From assembly GCF_009671245.1 (NCBI RefSeq), contig NZ_VTFS01000001.1, positions 779,914-843,913 on the forward strand: 64,000 nt of DNA, given 5' to 3'. Both the position numbers and the translations under genes were made by a program. Origin of the DNA: Marinicella rhabdoformis (GTDB lineage Bacteria > Pseudomonadota > Gammaproteobacteria > Xanthomonadales > Marinicellaceae). A model generated the notes under the pieces. It saw nothing but the letters and a program-made list of their open reading frames with translations. It was not told the DNA's origin and searched no databases. Positions within the stretch are counted from its first letter, which is position 1, and every line of letters starts with the position of its first letter. Positions 8,476 through 18,421 of the stretch are shown one piece after another.

Positions 8476-9005
8476 AAAAGTCTATCTTAGTGATTGATGA
8501 TGACAAAACCTTGCGATACAGTTTGTCCAAAGCCTTGAAAAGGCATGGATTTACTGTTCATGAAGCACATGACCTGCAAAGCAGTCAATTGATTTTAAAA
8601 AACGAGCCCGTCAATCATGTGCTACTGGACCTAAAATTACAAAAAGAATCTGGTTTGGTTTTGGCACAATCTATTTTAGCCCAATGGCCTCAGCTGAACA
8701 TTGTGATGCTGACCGGTTTTGCGTCAATCAAAACGGCAGTAGAAGCCATTAAAATAGGTGTTAAGGATTATTTAATTAAACCGGTCAGTATCGAAGAAAT
8801 ATTAAACAGCTTTCAATCTAACAACCAAGGCAACAGTGACATTGAAATCAATGAATCAACATGGTCTCCAAAACGACTAGAATGGGAACACATCCAGAAA
8901 GTCTTGCTTGAGCACGACGGCAACATCAGCCAAACCGCAAAAGCACTCAATATGCACCGCCGAACATTACAAAGAAAATTACAAAAAAAACCTGTTAAAA
9001 AATAG
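8472..9005 (+). CDS. regA: Response regulator, RegA/PrrA/RoxR type
   Basis: A 177-residue response regulator with a receiver domain at about 4-115 (acidic VIDDDK, phosphoacceptor Asp53 in LLDLKL, Lys103 in LIKPV) and a C-terminal Fis-type helix-turn-helix (NISQTAKALNMHRRTLQRKL). That architecture and length are those of RegA/ActR/PrrA. It overlaps regB by four bases, so the pair is translationally coupled. It is the probable binder of the palindrome at 7257-7271. Confidence 0.9.
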   Translation: MKKSILVIDDDKTLRYSLSKALKRHGFTVHEAHDLQSSQLILKNEPVNHVLLDLKLQKESGLVLAQSILAQWPQLNIVMLTGFASIKTAVEAIKIGVKDYLIKPVSIEEILNSFQSNNQGNSDIEINESTWSPKRLEWEHIQKVLLEHDGNISQTAKALNMHRRTLQRKLQKKPVKK

Positions 9006-9104
9006 TTTAACCATAACTTTTTGCCTGACTTCATCACTTTAAGCACTGGTATTTTCTGGCATCATGATTAAAATGTGCGTTTCGATTTCAGCACCCTTAT
9101 TTTC

Positions 9105-9920
9105 ATGAAAGAATTCCTCGAAAACCTACACAATAACAAAATATTTGAATGGTCAGTTGTTACTGTAATTATCTTGTCTGCTTTGTTAATCGGTGCCAAG
9201 ACATACGAATTACCAGACTACGCCACCACGGCGTTGTTGATTGCTGACTGGAGTATCACAGTATTTTTTCTGATTGAAATTACTGTGCGCTTTGTCGCCT
9301 CAAAGGACAAAAAGAACTTTTTCAAAAGTGGCTGGAATGTCTTTGATACACTCATTGTTGTTGTCAGTTTGATTCCAATAGAAAACTCTGAAATGGCTTT
9401 GATTGGTCGATTGGTTCGTGTGTTTCGTGTTTTGAGGATGGTTTCCATCATTCCTGAACTCAGGGTATTAATCAATTCACTCATCAAAGCCATGCCACAA
9501 CTGTCTTATGTGATGTTGTTGATGTTCATCATATTTTACATTTATGCCGCTGTCGGTTCTTTGTTTTTTGAAAACATCAACCCCGTTTTGTGGGGCGATA
9601 TTGCCACCAGCATGTTGACATTATTTCGAGTCATGACATTTGAAGACTGGACTGATGTCATGTATGAAACCATGACTGTTTACCCTTTGAGTTGGCTCTT
9701 TTACCTGTCATTTATTTTCTTCACTGCTTTTGCTTTCTTGAATATGGTGATAGGCATTGTTGTCAGTGTTTTAGAAAAAGAAAACGCTCTGATGGAGGCT
9801 GAAGCTTTACATGATGACATCACAGAACAAAACGACCAATTAGATGTCATACAAGCCGAGTTGGCCGAAGTCAAAGCGTTACTGCTTAAACACACGCAAT
9901 CACAAAAAACGGTTGATTGA
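9105..9920 (+). CDS. Voltage-gated cation channel, bacterial Nav/Cav type
   Basis: About 271 residues from the ATG at 9105; an in-frame GTG at 9075 would add ten residues, but I see no good ribosome site for it. Six membrane segments follow the BacNav plan. S4 carries Arg102, Arg105, Arg108 and Arg111 at three-residue spacing. The pore loop has the filter TFEDWTD at 178-184 between S5 and S6. After S6 (FLNMVIGIVVSVLE) an acidic then coiled-coil tail at about 225-262 fits tetramer assembly. The filter is more acidic than the NaChBac TLESWAS filter. Stand-alone gene downstream of regBA; no functional link is evident. Confidence 0.88.
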   Translation: MKEFLENLHNNKIFEWSVVTVIILSALLIGAKTYELPDYATTALLIADWSITVFFLIEITVRFVASKDKKNFFKSGWNVFDTLIVVVSLIPIENSEMALIGRLVRVFRVLRMVSIIPELRVLINSLIKAMPQLSYVMLLMFIIFYIYAAVGSLFFENINPVLWGDIATSMLTLFRVMTFEDWTDVMYETMTVYPLSWLFYLSFIFFTAFAFLNMVIGIVVSVLEKENALMEAEALHDDITEQNDQLDVIQAELAEVKALLLKHTQSQKTVD

Positions 9921-9996
9921 AACCACAGCATATTCAGTAGTTTATTGACCTCAAGGTATAACAGCTGTATATTAATTCAGTAATGTACAGTTTCGA

Positions 9997-11889
9997 GTGG
10001 TAACCAATTTGCATCAATGGTTTTTACAAGTGAAGTCACAGTTTCATCAGTCATTGATATTGTGTCTGTTGCTTTGTGGTTCTGTTTTGGCTCAAAAACA
10101 ATTAGATACGCGTTATCTCGAATGGGAAAAAAAACTCAATTCTTCTCCAGATGAAGTGTTACAAATCTTAGATAGAAGCCTGCCTCAAGCCCAAAACAAC
10201 AATTACCAACTGGCACAACATCATTACCTTTACAGCCAAGCTTATATTGCCTTAACCTACCCTGACAAAGCTTTGACCCATGCAGAGCTTGGTCTCAAAG
10301 CCATAGATAAACAACAATTCCCTTGGCTCTATCACAAAATCCAAATCGCAAAGGTCATTGCCTTGGACTATGTAGGTGACCCACAACAAGCTCTGCCCAT
10401 TGCCAATCAAGTCCTCACATGGGCGCGTCAGAAAAAAGACTTATGGCTTTTGGTCGAAGCCTTGTCAGCTCGGGGACATATTTACAATGCGATGTCTTTG
10501 TCTGTTAATGCACTGAATGATTTTCAAGAAGCATACCAGCTAGTCCCTAAGCACGGTGGTGAAATTAACCAAGCAGATATTGCGGCGGACATTGCTCTGG
10601 TTTATGAGTACCGCAGTGAAGATGAATTGTCAGTCCCTTTTTTTAAAGAAGCTGTTGACTACCACAGAGAAAACAATAGCTTTTTAGAACTTTCTGTCGC
10701 TTTGTATGGATTAGGAAGGGCAAACAAAAACCTAGGAAACCTGGATTTAAGCCAACAACAACTTGAAGAATCCGCCCGTTTGGCACGTAAAGTGAAAGAC
10801 TACCAAGGTGAGGCCTATGCATTGAAAGAATTGGCCGGCATGGCATATAAGCAAGGCAAAACTGAAGAAGCCATTCAGATGTTAAAAACGACGCATCAAA
10901 CATTCACAACATCAAATAATAAATTCATGCTTTTGGACACCAACTATTCACTCAGCCGCATATACCTGTCTGAAGGCAAAATAAAACTTGCGGAGCAATT
11001 TTGGTTGCAAGCTAAAAAGTACCTTGACCCTGAAGCCATGCCATTACAAAGTATTGGTATTGATGAACTCCAGGCTAAAATCTTGGCCAGCAAAGGAGAG
11101 TATGAAGCTGCTTATAATAAGTTACTCGAAACGGTCTCAAAAAAACAAAAGATTTACACCGAGTCAAGCATCAAAAAACTGAACCAATTTCGAACCCAGT
11201 TTGATTTGAACAACAAAGAAAAAGAAAATGCTGTCTTACAACATGAAAATGAAATGCAAGCACATCGATTAGCAGACCAAGCTACAGAACGCCAACTGAC
11301 GAATTGGCTGATCATTGCCTCATTTACCAGCACGCTGCTTTTGGCATTTATTGTGTTACGTTCGAGAAAAAATCGCCTAAAATTTGAATACATGGCTCAA
11401 CATGATGCATTAACCAACATGAGTAACCGCTCATATTGCATCAAACAAATCAAACAACAATTAGAAATCCATCACAACAACAGCTTACTTTTGGCGATGT
11501 TAGATTTAGACCACTTTAAACACATCAATGATCACTATGGTCATGCTGTGGGTGATGAGGTCTTGATTCAATTCAGCAGAATTTTCTTGTCTCATTTTGA
11601 TCAAAACGTCATCACAGGTCGATTTGGAGGAGAGGAGTTTTTATTGGCCATGTCTTATGGTGATCAGCACCAATTAAAACGCTCACTAGAACAATTTAAA
11701 GAGTCGCTACTTGAACGCATTAACATTGCACACATTCCAGATTTAAAAGTGACGTTTTCTGCTGGTATCAGCCGGTGCCGGGGCATAAATGATTTAGATA
11801 AAGCCATACACCGGGCTGATATGGCGATGTATTCAGCCAAAGCCAATGGACGAAATCAAATCATATTACACCGCGAAATCACTCAATAA
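9997..11889 (+). CDS. TPR-repeat diguanylate cyclase (membrane)
   Basis: A 630-residue protein starting at GTG. An N-terminal hydrophobic stretch (about 20-33, SLILCLLLCGSVLA) is a signal sequence. A tetratricopeptide array covers about 40-380, then a coiled coil, one membrane helix near 438-453 (LIIASFTSTLLLAFIV), and a GGDEF domain at about 465-627 with active-site GGEEF at 544-548. The sensor would sit in the periplasm and the cyclase in the cytosol. The RxxD product-inhibition site is absent, so simple feedback inhibition is not expected. Its end overlaps the convergent 145-residue gene by 11 bases. Confidence 0.85.
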   Translation: MVTNLHQWFLQVKSQFHQSLILCLLLCGSVLAQKQLDTRYLEWEKKLNSSPDEVLQILDRSLPQAQNNNYQLAQHHYLYSQAYIALTYPDKALTHAELGLKAIDKQQFPWLYHKIQIAKVIALDYVGDPQQALPIANQVLTWARQKKDLWLLVEALSARGHIYNAMSLSVNALNDFQEAYQLVPKHGGEINQADIAADIALVYEYRSEDELSVPFFKEAVDYHRENNSFLELSVALYGLGRANKNLGNLDLSQQQLEESARLARKVKDYQGEAYALKELAGMAYKQGKTEEAIQMLKTTHQTFTTSNNKFMLLDTNYSLSRIYLSEGKIKLAEQFWLQAKKYLDPEAMPLQSIGIDELQAKILASKGEYEAAYNKLLETVSKKQKIYTESSIKKLNQFRTQFDLNNKEKENAVLQHENEMQAHRLADQATERQLTNWLIIASFTSTLLLAFIVLRSRKNRLKFEYMAQHDALTNMSNRSYCIKQIKQQLEIHHNNSLLLAMLDLDHFKHINDHYGHAVGDEVLIQFSRIFLSHFDQNVITGRFGGEEFLLAMSYGDQHQLKRSLEQFKESLLERINIAHIPDLKVTFSAGISRCRGINDLDKAIHRADMAMYSAKANGRNQIILHREITQ

Positions 11890-12316
11890 TTTCAGCATCA
11901 GAGACAATAACAACCTCTTCCTTAACTGGTATTCCCCTTTGAATACAGTGGTTTTTAATTACTGAGAACTCAATATTGGGTAACTTAGTGACACCTCCGG
12001 ATTTCAACACCAATACTGCCACCTCATCACCTTCTTCTGACCACAACTCCAAGCGTTCAACATCTGCCCACGACACATTCTGCCCACCTGACTGAGGTGA
12101 CAAAATGGTGATGCCAAATGGAGTCACCATGGTTTTCTTTTGGGTGTTAGGAAATAACTTGGCCTTCAATACCTGATAAATAACCAGTATTGGTAACAGT
12201 AACAGCATCAATATCAACAACGGAATGATAATCACCAAAGCCAATAAAAATAACAACCAATCAAAAGGCCCTTTTTTATTGGGAAAGCGCAACATACTCA
12301 GCACAAATCGATTCAT
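11879..12316 (-). CDS. Small membrane protein of unknown function
   Basis: A 145-residue protein with a long hydrophobic region at about 19-50 (two short helices or a hairpin) and a soluble beta-rich C-terminal part (about 62-125, with ILSPQSGGQNVSWADVERLELW), which could be a PH-like fold. I do not recognise the family. Its ATG overlaps the stop of the upstream aldehyde dehydrogenase gene (ATGA), so the two are coupled, and its end overlaps the convergent GGDEF gene. Confidence 0.72.
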   Translation of the reverse strand: MNRFVLSMLRFPNKKGPFDWLLFLLALVIIIPLLILMLLLLPILVIYQVLKAKLFPNTQKKTMVTPFGITILSPQSGGQNVSWADVERLELWSEEGDEVAVLVLKSGGVTKLPNIEFSVIKNHCIQRGIPVKEEVVIVSDAEIIE

Positions 12317-13758
12317 TGCATACCTAACAAGGCTTTGGTCTCTAAAAACTCTTCGAAACCTTGAGGTCCACGTTCTCGACCATTTCCAGAATGCTTATAT
12401 CCACCAAACGGTGCTGTGCGGTCCATCTGAGCACCATTGAGGTGTATCATCCCAGCCCTTAAAGCAAAAGCAACGCGATTGACGCGTTCACTATCAGCAC
12501 CAGACACATATCCTGACAATCCATATTCATTGGCATTGGCCATGGTGATGGCATCTTCGTCTGTGTTGTAAGGAATCACACATACCACGGGGCCAAATAT
12601 TTCATACTGAGCAATAGACATGCCATTATTCACCCCTGTGAACGCCGTGGGTTTGACATAAAAACCTGTCGTTAAACCCTCTGGACGCCCCAAACCTCCA
12701 GTCAGCAATTCTGCGCCTAAATCCATGCCCGATTTGATGTGTTCTTGGATGCGGTTCCATTGTGTTTCTGAAACCACTGGTCCCATGTAATTGTTTTCAT
12801 CATTTGGATCGCCTACCGACAATTTTTCCATGGTTGCTTTAACCACAGCTTCAGCCTCATTCATGCGCTCTTTTGGAATAAACAAACGCGAAGGGGCGTT
12901 ACAGTTTTGTCCTGAATTAACACACAAGGTTTTGATACCACCAGCCACCGCTTTAGCAAAACGTTCTTCTGATAAATCGTCAAGGATGATGTTGGCTGAT
13001 TTACCACCCAGCTCCTGGGTCACGCGCTTGATGGAGTCGGCTGCATCTTTTGCCACAGCAATCCCTGCCAAAGTAGAACCTGTGAAAGACACCATATGAA
13101 TGTCAGGGTGCTTAGAGATTGCTGAACCTACAGTCGGTCCATCACCATGAACCATGTTGACGACTCCTTTAGGGACTCCAGCTTCCTCTAAAATTTCCAT
13201 CAATATCTGCGCCGAAAAGGGTGCTTCCTCTGATGGTTTCCACACCACGGTACAACCGGTGGCCAATGCAGGCGCCAATTTACAACCAATTTGATTGACG
13301 GGCCAATTCCAAGGTGTGATAAAACCACATACACCAATCGGCTCCTTGCGTATCAAAGTGCTGTCTTGTTTAAATTCAAATTCATATTGTTCTAAAATTT
13401 CGATCGCTGACTTGAAATGCAAATAACCAGACGCCGCTTGATTTGACTCACTCAACCACTTCGGTGCGCCCATCTCAGCTGTGATCGCAGCGGCCATATC
13501 GGTCGAACGTTTTTTGTATTCCTCGGCTATTCTTTTAAGCAAATCTAGGCGTTCTTCTCGTGTGGCTTGAGAGAAAGAAACAAATGCCTGTGTCGCCGCT
13601 TGAACTGCTTCATTCACATCATTGGCATTACCTAATGGGATGTTACCCACTGACAGTTCTGTGGCTGGGTTGATGACCGCTAAATGGGGCTTGTCATCAG
13701 ATTCTATCCACTCACCATTGATGTAAAAGGTGGATTTGTAACTTGCTTGTTCAGTCAT
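12313..13758 (-). CDS. NAD(P)-dependent aldehyde dehydrogenase
   Basis: A 481-residue soluble enzyme of the aldehyde dehydrogenase superfamily. The cofactor segment FITPWNWPVNQ, the general-base motif TQELGGKSANI and the catalytic Cys in NSGQNCNAPSRL are all present, and length is normal. It oxidises an aldehyde to a carboxylate; the substrate cannot be told from sequence. It is the first gene of a two-gene unit with the small membrane protein downstream. A purine-rich AAGGAGG (ribosome-site-like) lies within the 127-base gap upstream, read on the plus strand, so it does not serve this gene. Confidence 0.9.
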   Translation of the reverse strand: MTEQASYKSTFYINGEWIESDDKPHLAVINPATELSVGNIPLGNANDVNEAVQAATQAFVSFSQATREERLDLLKRIAEEYKKRSTDMAAAITAEMGAPKWLSESNQAASGYLHFKSAIEILEQYEFEFKQDSTLIRKEPIGVCGFITPWNWPVNQIGCKLAPALATGCTVVWKPSEEAPFSAQILMEILEEAGVPKGVVNMVHGDGPTVGSAISKHPDIHMVSFTGSTLAGIAVAKDAADSIKRVTQELGGKSANIILDDLSEERFAKAVAGGIKTLCVNSGQNCNAPSRLFIPKERMNEAEAVVKATMEKLSVGDPNDENNYMGPVVSETQWNRIQEHIKSGMDLGAELLTGGLGRPEGLTTGFYVKPTAFTGVNNGMSIAQYEIFGPVVCVIPYNTDEDAITMANANEYGLSGYVSGADSERVNRVAFALRAGMIHLNGAQMDRTAPFGGYKHSGNGRERGPQGFEEFLETKALLGMQ

Positions 13759-13885
13759 TCAAACTCTCTTTCGAAGGAGGTCATATTTTATATGATGACT
13801 GTTTCAATTTACCACTGCCAACAGTCACATCTCTGCCTTGCACAATTAGTGAGTTTCAATGAAGTTTTTATATGGCATTTTTGTT

Positions 13886-16800
13886 TCAAACTTTCGCCAC
13901 ACGCGAATCTGCACCTGTCATTTTTTTTACACCACGCCTGGCATCTTCTAAAAGTAAATAATTTACTGGAATCAAAAACAAAGTCATAAAAGTGGCGAAC
14001 ATGATACCGAAACCCAATGAAACGGCCATAGGAATAAGAAACTGTGCTTGCGTGCTTTTTTCAAAGATCAACGGCATCAACCCCACAAATGTAGTCAAAG
14101 AGGTCAAAATCACGGGCCTGAATCTGGCCATTCCTGCTGTGGTAACGGCATCAAGTAAAGATTTGCCTTCTTCACGTTTTTTATTGACATAATCGACCAG
14201 CACCAATGAATCATTAACCACCACACCTGTTAAGGCAAGCATGCCCATCATACTCAAAATGGTTAAATCCATGCCCATAATCCAATGGCCAATTATGGCC
14301 CCTGCAGGACTGAAGGGTATGATGGACATCACGATCATGGGCTGAGCATAGGACTTAAAAGGTATCGCTAACAGTGCATAGATGACAAACAAAACGGCAA
14401 TCAAACCATAAAACAAAGTACCAAACGACTCTCGCTGTTCCTCTGCTTCGCCACCAAACTCATAACCAACACCAGCCAAAGGCCCTGTTAACTGATTCAA
14501 AAACTGTGACATTTCTTCATTCACCGCAGCCATATTGATGCTTTCTTTATTCACATCCGCAGTGACATTCAACGTTCGCTTGCGGTCTAATCGATTGATG
14601 ACAGACGGGCTTTTTCCTGAAATCATCACGCCCACTTCATTGAAAGGCACTTGAACGCCATCAGGTGAAGTGATAATCAAGTTTTCCAAGGTATTAACCG
14701 TACTTCTTTCCGCCAATGAATAACGGAGCATCACACGAATATCATCTCTACCACGCTGGATTCTTTGTACCTGAGCCCCAAAAAATGCCTGTCGCACCTG
14801 CCTGGCTAAACTGCTCAAAGTGATGCCCAAAACTTCACCTTGTGGTTTGAGTTCTAGTTCAATCTGGCTTTTACCATTCGACATGCTGTCTGTGATGTCA
14901 AACACATCTGGGTATTGCGCCAACTGTACTTTGACCTGCTCAGCCAAACTTTGTAATTCATTCAGATCCTGACCGCTTAATCGAATGTCAATTGGATTGC
15001 TCGAACGGCCTATTTCTGCCCGGTAATTGACTTCTTCAGCACCCGGAATGGGGCCTATCATTTGTCGCCATTCATTGACCAATTGACCGCTGGTTATTTC
15101 ACTTTCACGCTTTTCAGGTGCGACGACTTGAAACATCACACGACCTACATGTGATTGACCACTACCTGAACCACCTGCCGAACCAGAACTTGACATGATG
15201 CTGACAATCAAGCTTTCACCTGTTGCTTCATCAATGTATTTTTCTTGTAACTGCTGGGCCTTATCGGTAATTAATGAAACATACTTGTCTGTGGTTTCAA
15301 AAGGTGTACCAATTGGCATCACCAAAGACGCACGTGCTATTTCACTGGGTACTCTAGGGAAAAATATAAACCGTGTCCAGCCACTGAATACCATGGCATA
15401 TACCATAGCAACAACGGACAAAAACAGAGACAAGGTTAACAACCTATTTTTCAGCGCTTTAACCAAAACTGGCTGGTAGTATTTGGCAATAAAATGCTCT
15501 AAACCATTGGCAAATTTTTTCTGAAACCGACTGAATGCACCAGGCGCTTTGGTAGACTTTTTCATGTATTTCAAATGCGCCGGTAAAACAAACTTAGATT
15601 CAATCAAAGAAAATAACAACACAGGAATTACCACAAATGGAAGCTGCTTGAAAAACACACTCCGTCCGCCTTCTATCAAGGCCAAAGGAATAAATGCAGC
15701 TACTGTCGTCAAAATACCAAAAGTCACAGGTGTGGCCACTTCTTGGGTTCCTTCAATCGCCGCCCTCAAACCATCACCATGACGTTCCATGTGGGTATGT
15801 ATATTTTCTCCAGTAACAATGGCATCATCAACCACAATCCCCAACACCAAAATAAAAGCAAATAAACTGACGATATTAATGGTGATGCCAAACACAGGCA
15901 ATAAAGACAAAGCACCCATAAAGGAAACTGGAATACCAATCACCACCCAAAAAGCCACCTTAGGTCGCAAGAACAGCGTCAATAACAATAACACCAACAC
16001 ACCACCTTGTATCGCACTGTTGATCAATGTACTCAACCTGTTTTTAACAATTTGAGAACGGTCTCGCCAATAGTCTAATTTGATGCTTTGCGGTAAACTG
16101 GCACTTTTTTCAGCCAAGTAAGCTTTGACCTTGTCTGCTACCTCAATGGCACTTTGTTGCCCCACACTATAAACCTCAATTTCCATCGCCCGTTCGCCAT
16201 TGAACCTGTTCAAAATAGCCTGTTCTTCAAAACCATCGGATATGGTTGCTATATCGGACAATCGCAACAACGACCCATCGGCCCGATTGCGTATGATTAA
16301 ATTTTCAAACTGTGCTTGTTCATAGGCTTGGCCCTGAGTCCTCAGCAAGACATCACCGCCGGTGGTTTTGATGTTACCTGCGGACAAATCCAGTGAATTA
16401 TTTTTTATCGCATTGGTGATTTGATCTATGGTAATGCCATATTCACGAAGCGTGTCTTGATTCACTTCTATGGCAATTTCAAAAGGACGGACATTTTCTA
16501 AAAACACTTGAGTGATGCCGTCAATGCTGATGATGTCATCACGAACTTGTTCACTGACTTGGCGCAATTCTTTTTCTGATACATCACCATAAACCACCAC
16601 TGAAATGACTTCCCTTTTGCGCGTGGCTTTACTCACCAAGGGCTTCTCGGCGTCCACTGGTAAGGTGTTGATGGCATCGACGCGATTTTTAATTTCATTC
16701 AACAGCACTTGCGCATCATAACCACTGGATAATTCAACGGTCACACTCGAACTGCCTTCACTAGAACGTGAGCTTATGTTGTCGATGCCTTCTAAGTCAC

Positions 16801-17023
16801 TGACGGATTCTTCAACTCGAATCGTGATGCCTTGCTCTGTCTCAGACGGTGTTGAGCCTGGTAAAGAGGTTCTGATGTTGACAACATCTAATTCAATTGA
16901 AGGAAACACTTCCAGCGGAATTCGGGTATTGAGTGACAACACACCAATGAAAATGATACTGATCATCAATAAATTGGCCGCCACATGGTTTTTTGCAAAC
17001 CAACTGATAAATCCTTCTTTCAT
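13886..17023 (-). CDS. RND-family efflux transporter, inner-membrane pump
   Basis: A 1045-residue proton-driven RND permease of AcrB/HAE size. The first membrane helix follows WFAKNHVAANLLM, two large periplasmic loops are present, and the TM4 motif GIVVDDAIVTGENI has the paired Asp of the proton relay. The repeat half contains NDSLVLVDYVN. It works with the adaptor encoded just upstream, which overlaps it by four bases, and presumably with an outer-membrane channel encoded elsewhere. Substrates cannot be predicted. Confidence 0.93.
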   Translation of the reverse strand: MKEGFISWFAKNHVAANLLMISIIFIGVLSLNTRIPLEVFPSIELDVVNIRTSLPGSTPSETEQGITIRVEESVSDLEGIDNISSRSSEGSSSVTVELSSGYDAQVLLNEIKNRVDAINTLPVDAEKPLVSKATRKREVISVVVYGDVSEKELRQVSEQVRDDIISIDGITQVFLENVRPFEIAIEVNQDTLREYGITIDQITNAIKNNSLDLSAGNIKTTGGDVLLRTQGQAYEQAQFENLIIRNRADGSLLRLSDIATISDGFEEQAILNRFNGERAMEIEVYSVGQQSAIEVADKVKAYLAEKSASLPQSIKLDYWRDRSQIVKNRLSTLINSAIQGGVLVLLLLTLFLRPKVAFWVVIGIPVSFMGALSLLPVFGITINIVSLFAFILVLGIVVDDAIVTGENIHTHMERHGDGLRAAIEGTQEVATPVTFGILTTVAAFIPLALIEGGRSVFFKQLPFVVIPVLLFSLIESKFVLPAHLKYMKKSTKAPGAFSRFQKKFANGLEHFIAKYYQPVLVKALKNRLLTLSLFLSVVAMVYAMVFSGWTRFIFFPRVPSEIARASLVMPIGTPFETTDKYVSLITDKAQQLQEKYIDEATGESLIVSIMSSSGSAGGSGSGQSHVGRVMFQVVAPEKRESEITSGQLVNEWRQMIGPIPGAEEVNYRAEIGRSSNPIDIRLSGQDLNELQSLAEQVKVQLAQYPDVFDITDSMSNGKSQIELELKPQGEVLGITLSSLARQVRQAFFGAQVQRIQRGRDDIRVMLRYSLAERSTVNTLENLIITSPDGVQVPFNEVGVMISGKSPSVINRLDRKRTLNVTADVNKESINMAAVNEEMSQFLNQLTGPLAGVGYEFGGEAEEQRESFGTLFYGLIAVLFVIYALLAIPFKSYAQPMIVMSIIPFSPAGAIIGHWIMGMDLTILSMMGMLALTGVVVNDSLVLVDYVNKKREEGKSLLDAVTTAGMARFRPVILTSLTTFVGLMPLIFEKSTQAQFLIPMAVSLGFGIMFATFMTLFLIPVNYLLLEDARRGVKKMTGADSRVAKV

Positions 17024-18285
17024 GAACCTTGCTCAGTTGATTTGTTTTTATTCCCTTTGCCTCGCTTTTTCTTTCCTTTATCTTGGTGACCACTGGCATC
17101 ACCAGATTCAATGGAGCCATCTGCTTTAATAATTTCTACCGCAGTACCACTGACTGCATCACCCAACGGCGTGGTGCTGATTCTTTGGCCTCTTGTGAAT
17201 TTGTTTTCAATGACCACTTGCTCATCATCCATCCACAAAGTATCAATATGAACCCGTTCAAGAACGCCGTTTTCTATCAAATTGATGTAGTTACCCGTAG
17301 CCACGGCTGCACGAGGTAAAACCACCACATTGTCTAATGTATTTCCTTGAATCAAAGCATTAACAAATTGACCCACTTTCAACGGCGGTGTGCCATCACC
17401 TCTGAACTTGTAAGGGTCTTTAACCTCAACTACCACATATAATTGTCTGGTTTGCGCATCAATGGTGCCTTCCACACGCACCAATTCACCTGGCCAAGTG
17501 TGGGTTTTGTTAGCCAAAGTGGCCATTAATTTTACCGCAATGTTGGCTTCCTTAGTTCGACTCTCTAGGTCACGATACAGTTCAGGTAAGTTCAAATGTG
17601 CCAAATCACTGCCTTTCAAAGGCAAGCGAATTTCAACAGAATCCACAGCATAAATATTTCCCAAAGTGGAACCATTGTTAACGACTTGGCCTACATTGAC
17701 ATCAAGACTCAGTACCCTGCCTGAAAATGGCGCGACAATTTGTGTGCGCTTTAGATTCAACTCCGCTTGAATCACTTTGGCTCGGCTGGCTTCTAAAATA
17801 GACAAGGCTGAATTAAGCTGTGGCTCTCTGGCCACCAATGAAGGTGGTTTATTCGTATTGCCTAATTTTTGCCAATCTTTCAAGGCCATTTCAGAACGGG
17901 CTTTTTCGTCTTCTAGTGTAAATTCAGCTTGTTTATATTCTGCTTTGGCTATGGTCAACTGGGCTTGATAATCGGCGTCATCAATGGTTAATAACACATC
18001 GCCTTTTTCGAAAAATGCACCGTCTCTGAACTGGTCGCTGACCGAAGTCACTTGACCTGATACTTGTGCAATCACCAGGCTTTGTGTTTTCGGTTTAACG
18101 ATGCCATAAGAGGGCACCCACACTTGATAACTTTCTGCTTTAGGCATCATCACTTCTGTTCGAAGTTTATGGGTGGGCGTATCTTTAAACTTTTTTGCTT
18201 CAGGCTTAGTCGCAAAAATCAGCCAGACAACCACAACAGCAGCTGACAAAATGATTAATGGCAAAAGTATTTTTTGGGGTTTCAT
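17020..18285 (-). CDS. RND efflux periplasmic adaptor (membrane fusion protein)
   Basis: A 421-residue adaptor with one N-terminal membrane anchor (about 7-25). A biotinyl-lipoyl-like half motif IAQVSGQVTSV is followed by an alpha-hairpin (about 105-180), a second lipoyl half VAPFSGRVLSLDVNVGQVV, then beta-barrel and membrane-proximal domains. The extreme C-terminus is an unusual low-complexity tail dominated by Lys, Gly and Asn (KGKKKRGKGNKNKS), perhaps surface contact. It is first in the two-gene efflux operon and overlaps the pump gene by ATGA. Confidence 0.92.
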   Translation of the reverse strand: MKPQKILLPLIILSAAVVVVWLIFATKPEAKKFKDTPTHKLRTEVMMPKAESYQVWVPSYGIVKPKTQSLVIAQVSGQVTSVSDQFRDGAFFEKGDVLLTIDDADYQAQLTIAKAEYKQAEFTLEDEKARSEMALKDWQKLGNTNKPPSLVAREPQLNSALSILEASRAKVIQAELNLKRTQIVAPFSGRVLSLDVNVGQVVNNGSTLGNIYAVDSVEIRLPLKGSDLAHLNLPELYRDLESRTKEANIAVKLMATLANKTHTWPGELVRVEGTIDAQTRQLYVVVEVKDPYKFRGDGTPPLKVGQFVNALIQGNTLDNVVVLPRAAVATGNYINLIENGVLERVHIDTLWMDDEQVVIENKFTRGQRISTTPLGDAVSGTAVEIIKADGSIESGDASGHQDKGKKKRGKGNKNKSTEQGS

Positions 18286-18386
18286 AATTTTTTATAGTGG
18301 TCAGTTTTAACTAAAATTAATTTAATTTAATGAATCATCAGCATCTTATTCAGGATGCAAGACGCCATTTTAAGACCACATTGTGC

Positions 18387-18403
18387 AAAAAGTGTGAAAC
18401 ACT
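18387..18403 (-). terminator. Weak terminator after the CNNM/CBS gene
   Basis: On the minus strand AGTGT-TTC-ACACT is followed by TTTT about 20 bases past the stop codon. The stem is only five pairs, so this is tentative. Confidence 0.4.
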
Positions 18404-18421
18404 AAATTTGAATCAAGCTAT

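Noticed and set aside
9105-9920. Potassium channel assignment for the ion channel gene
   Set aside because: The pore loop has no TVGYG-like filter; TFEDWTD is of the sodium/calcium channel type.
13886-18285. Heavy-metal (CusA-type) efflux system
   Set aside because: The adaptor lacks Met/His clusters, and the pump's general features fit the broad drug/lipophile branch; no metal-specific residues could be identified.
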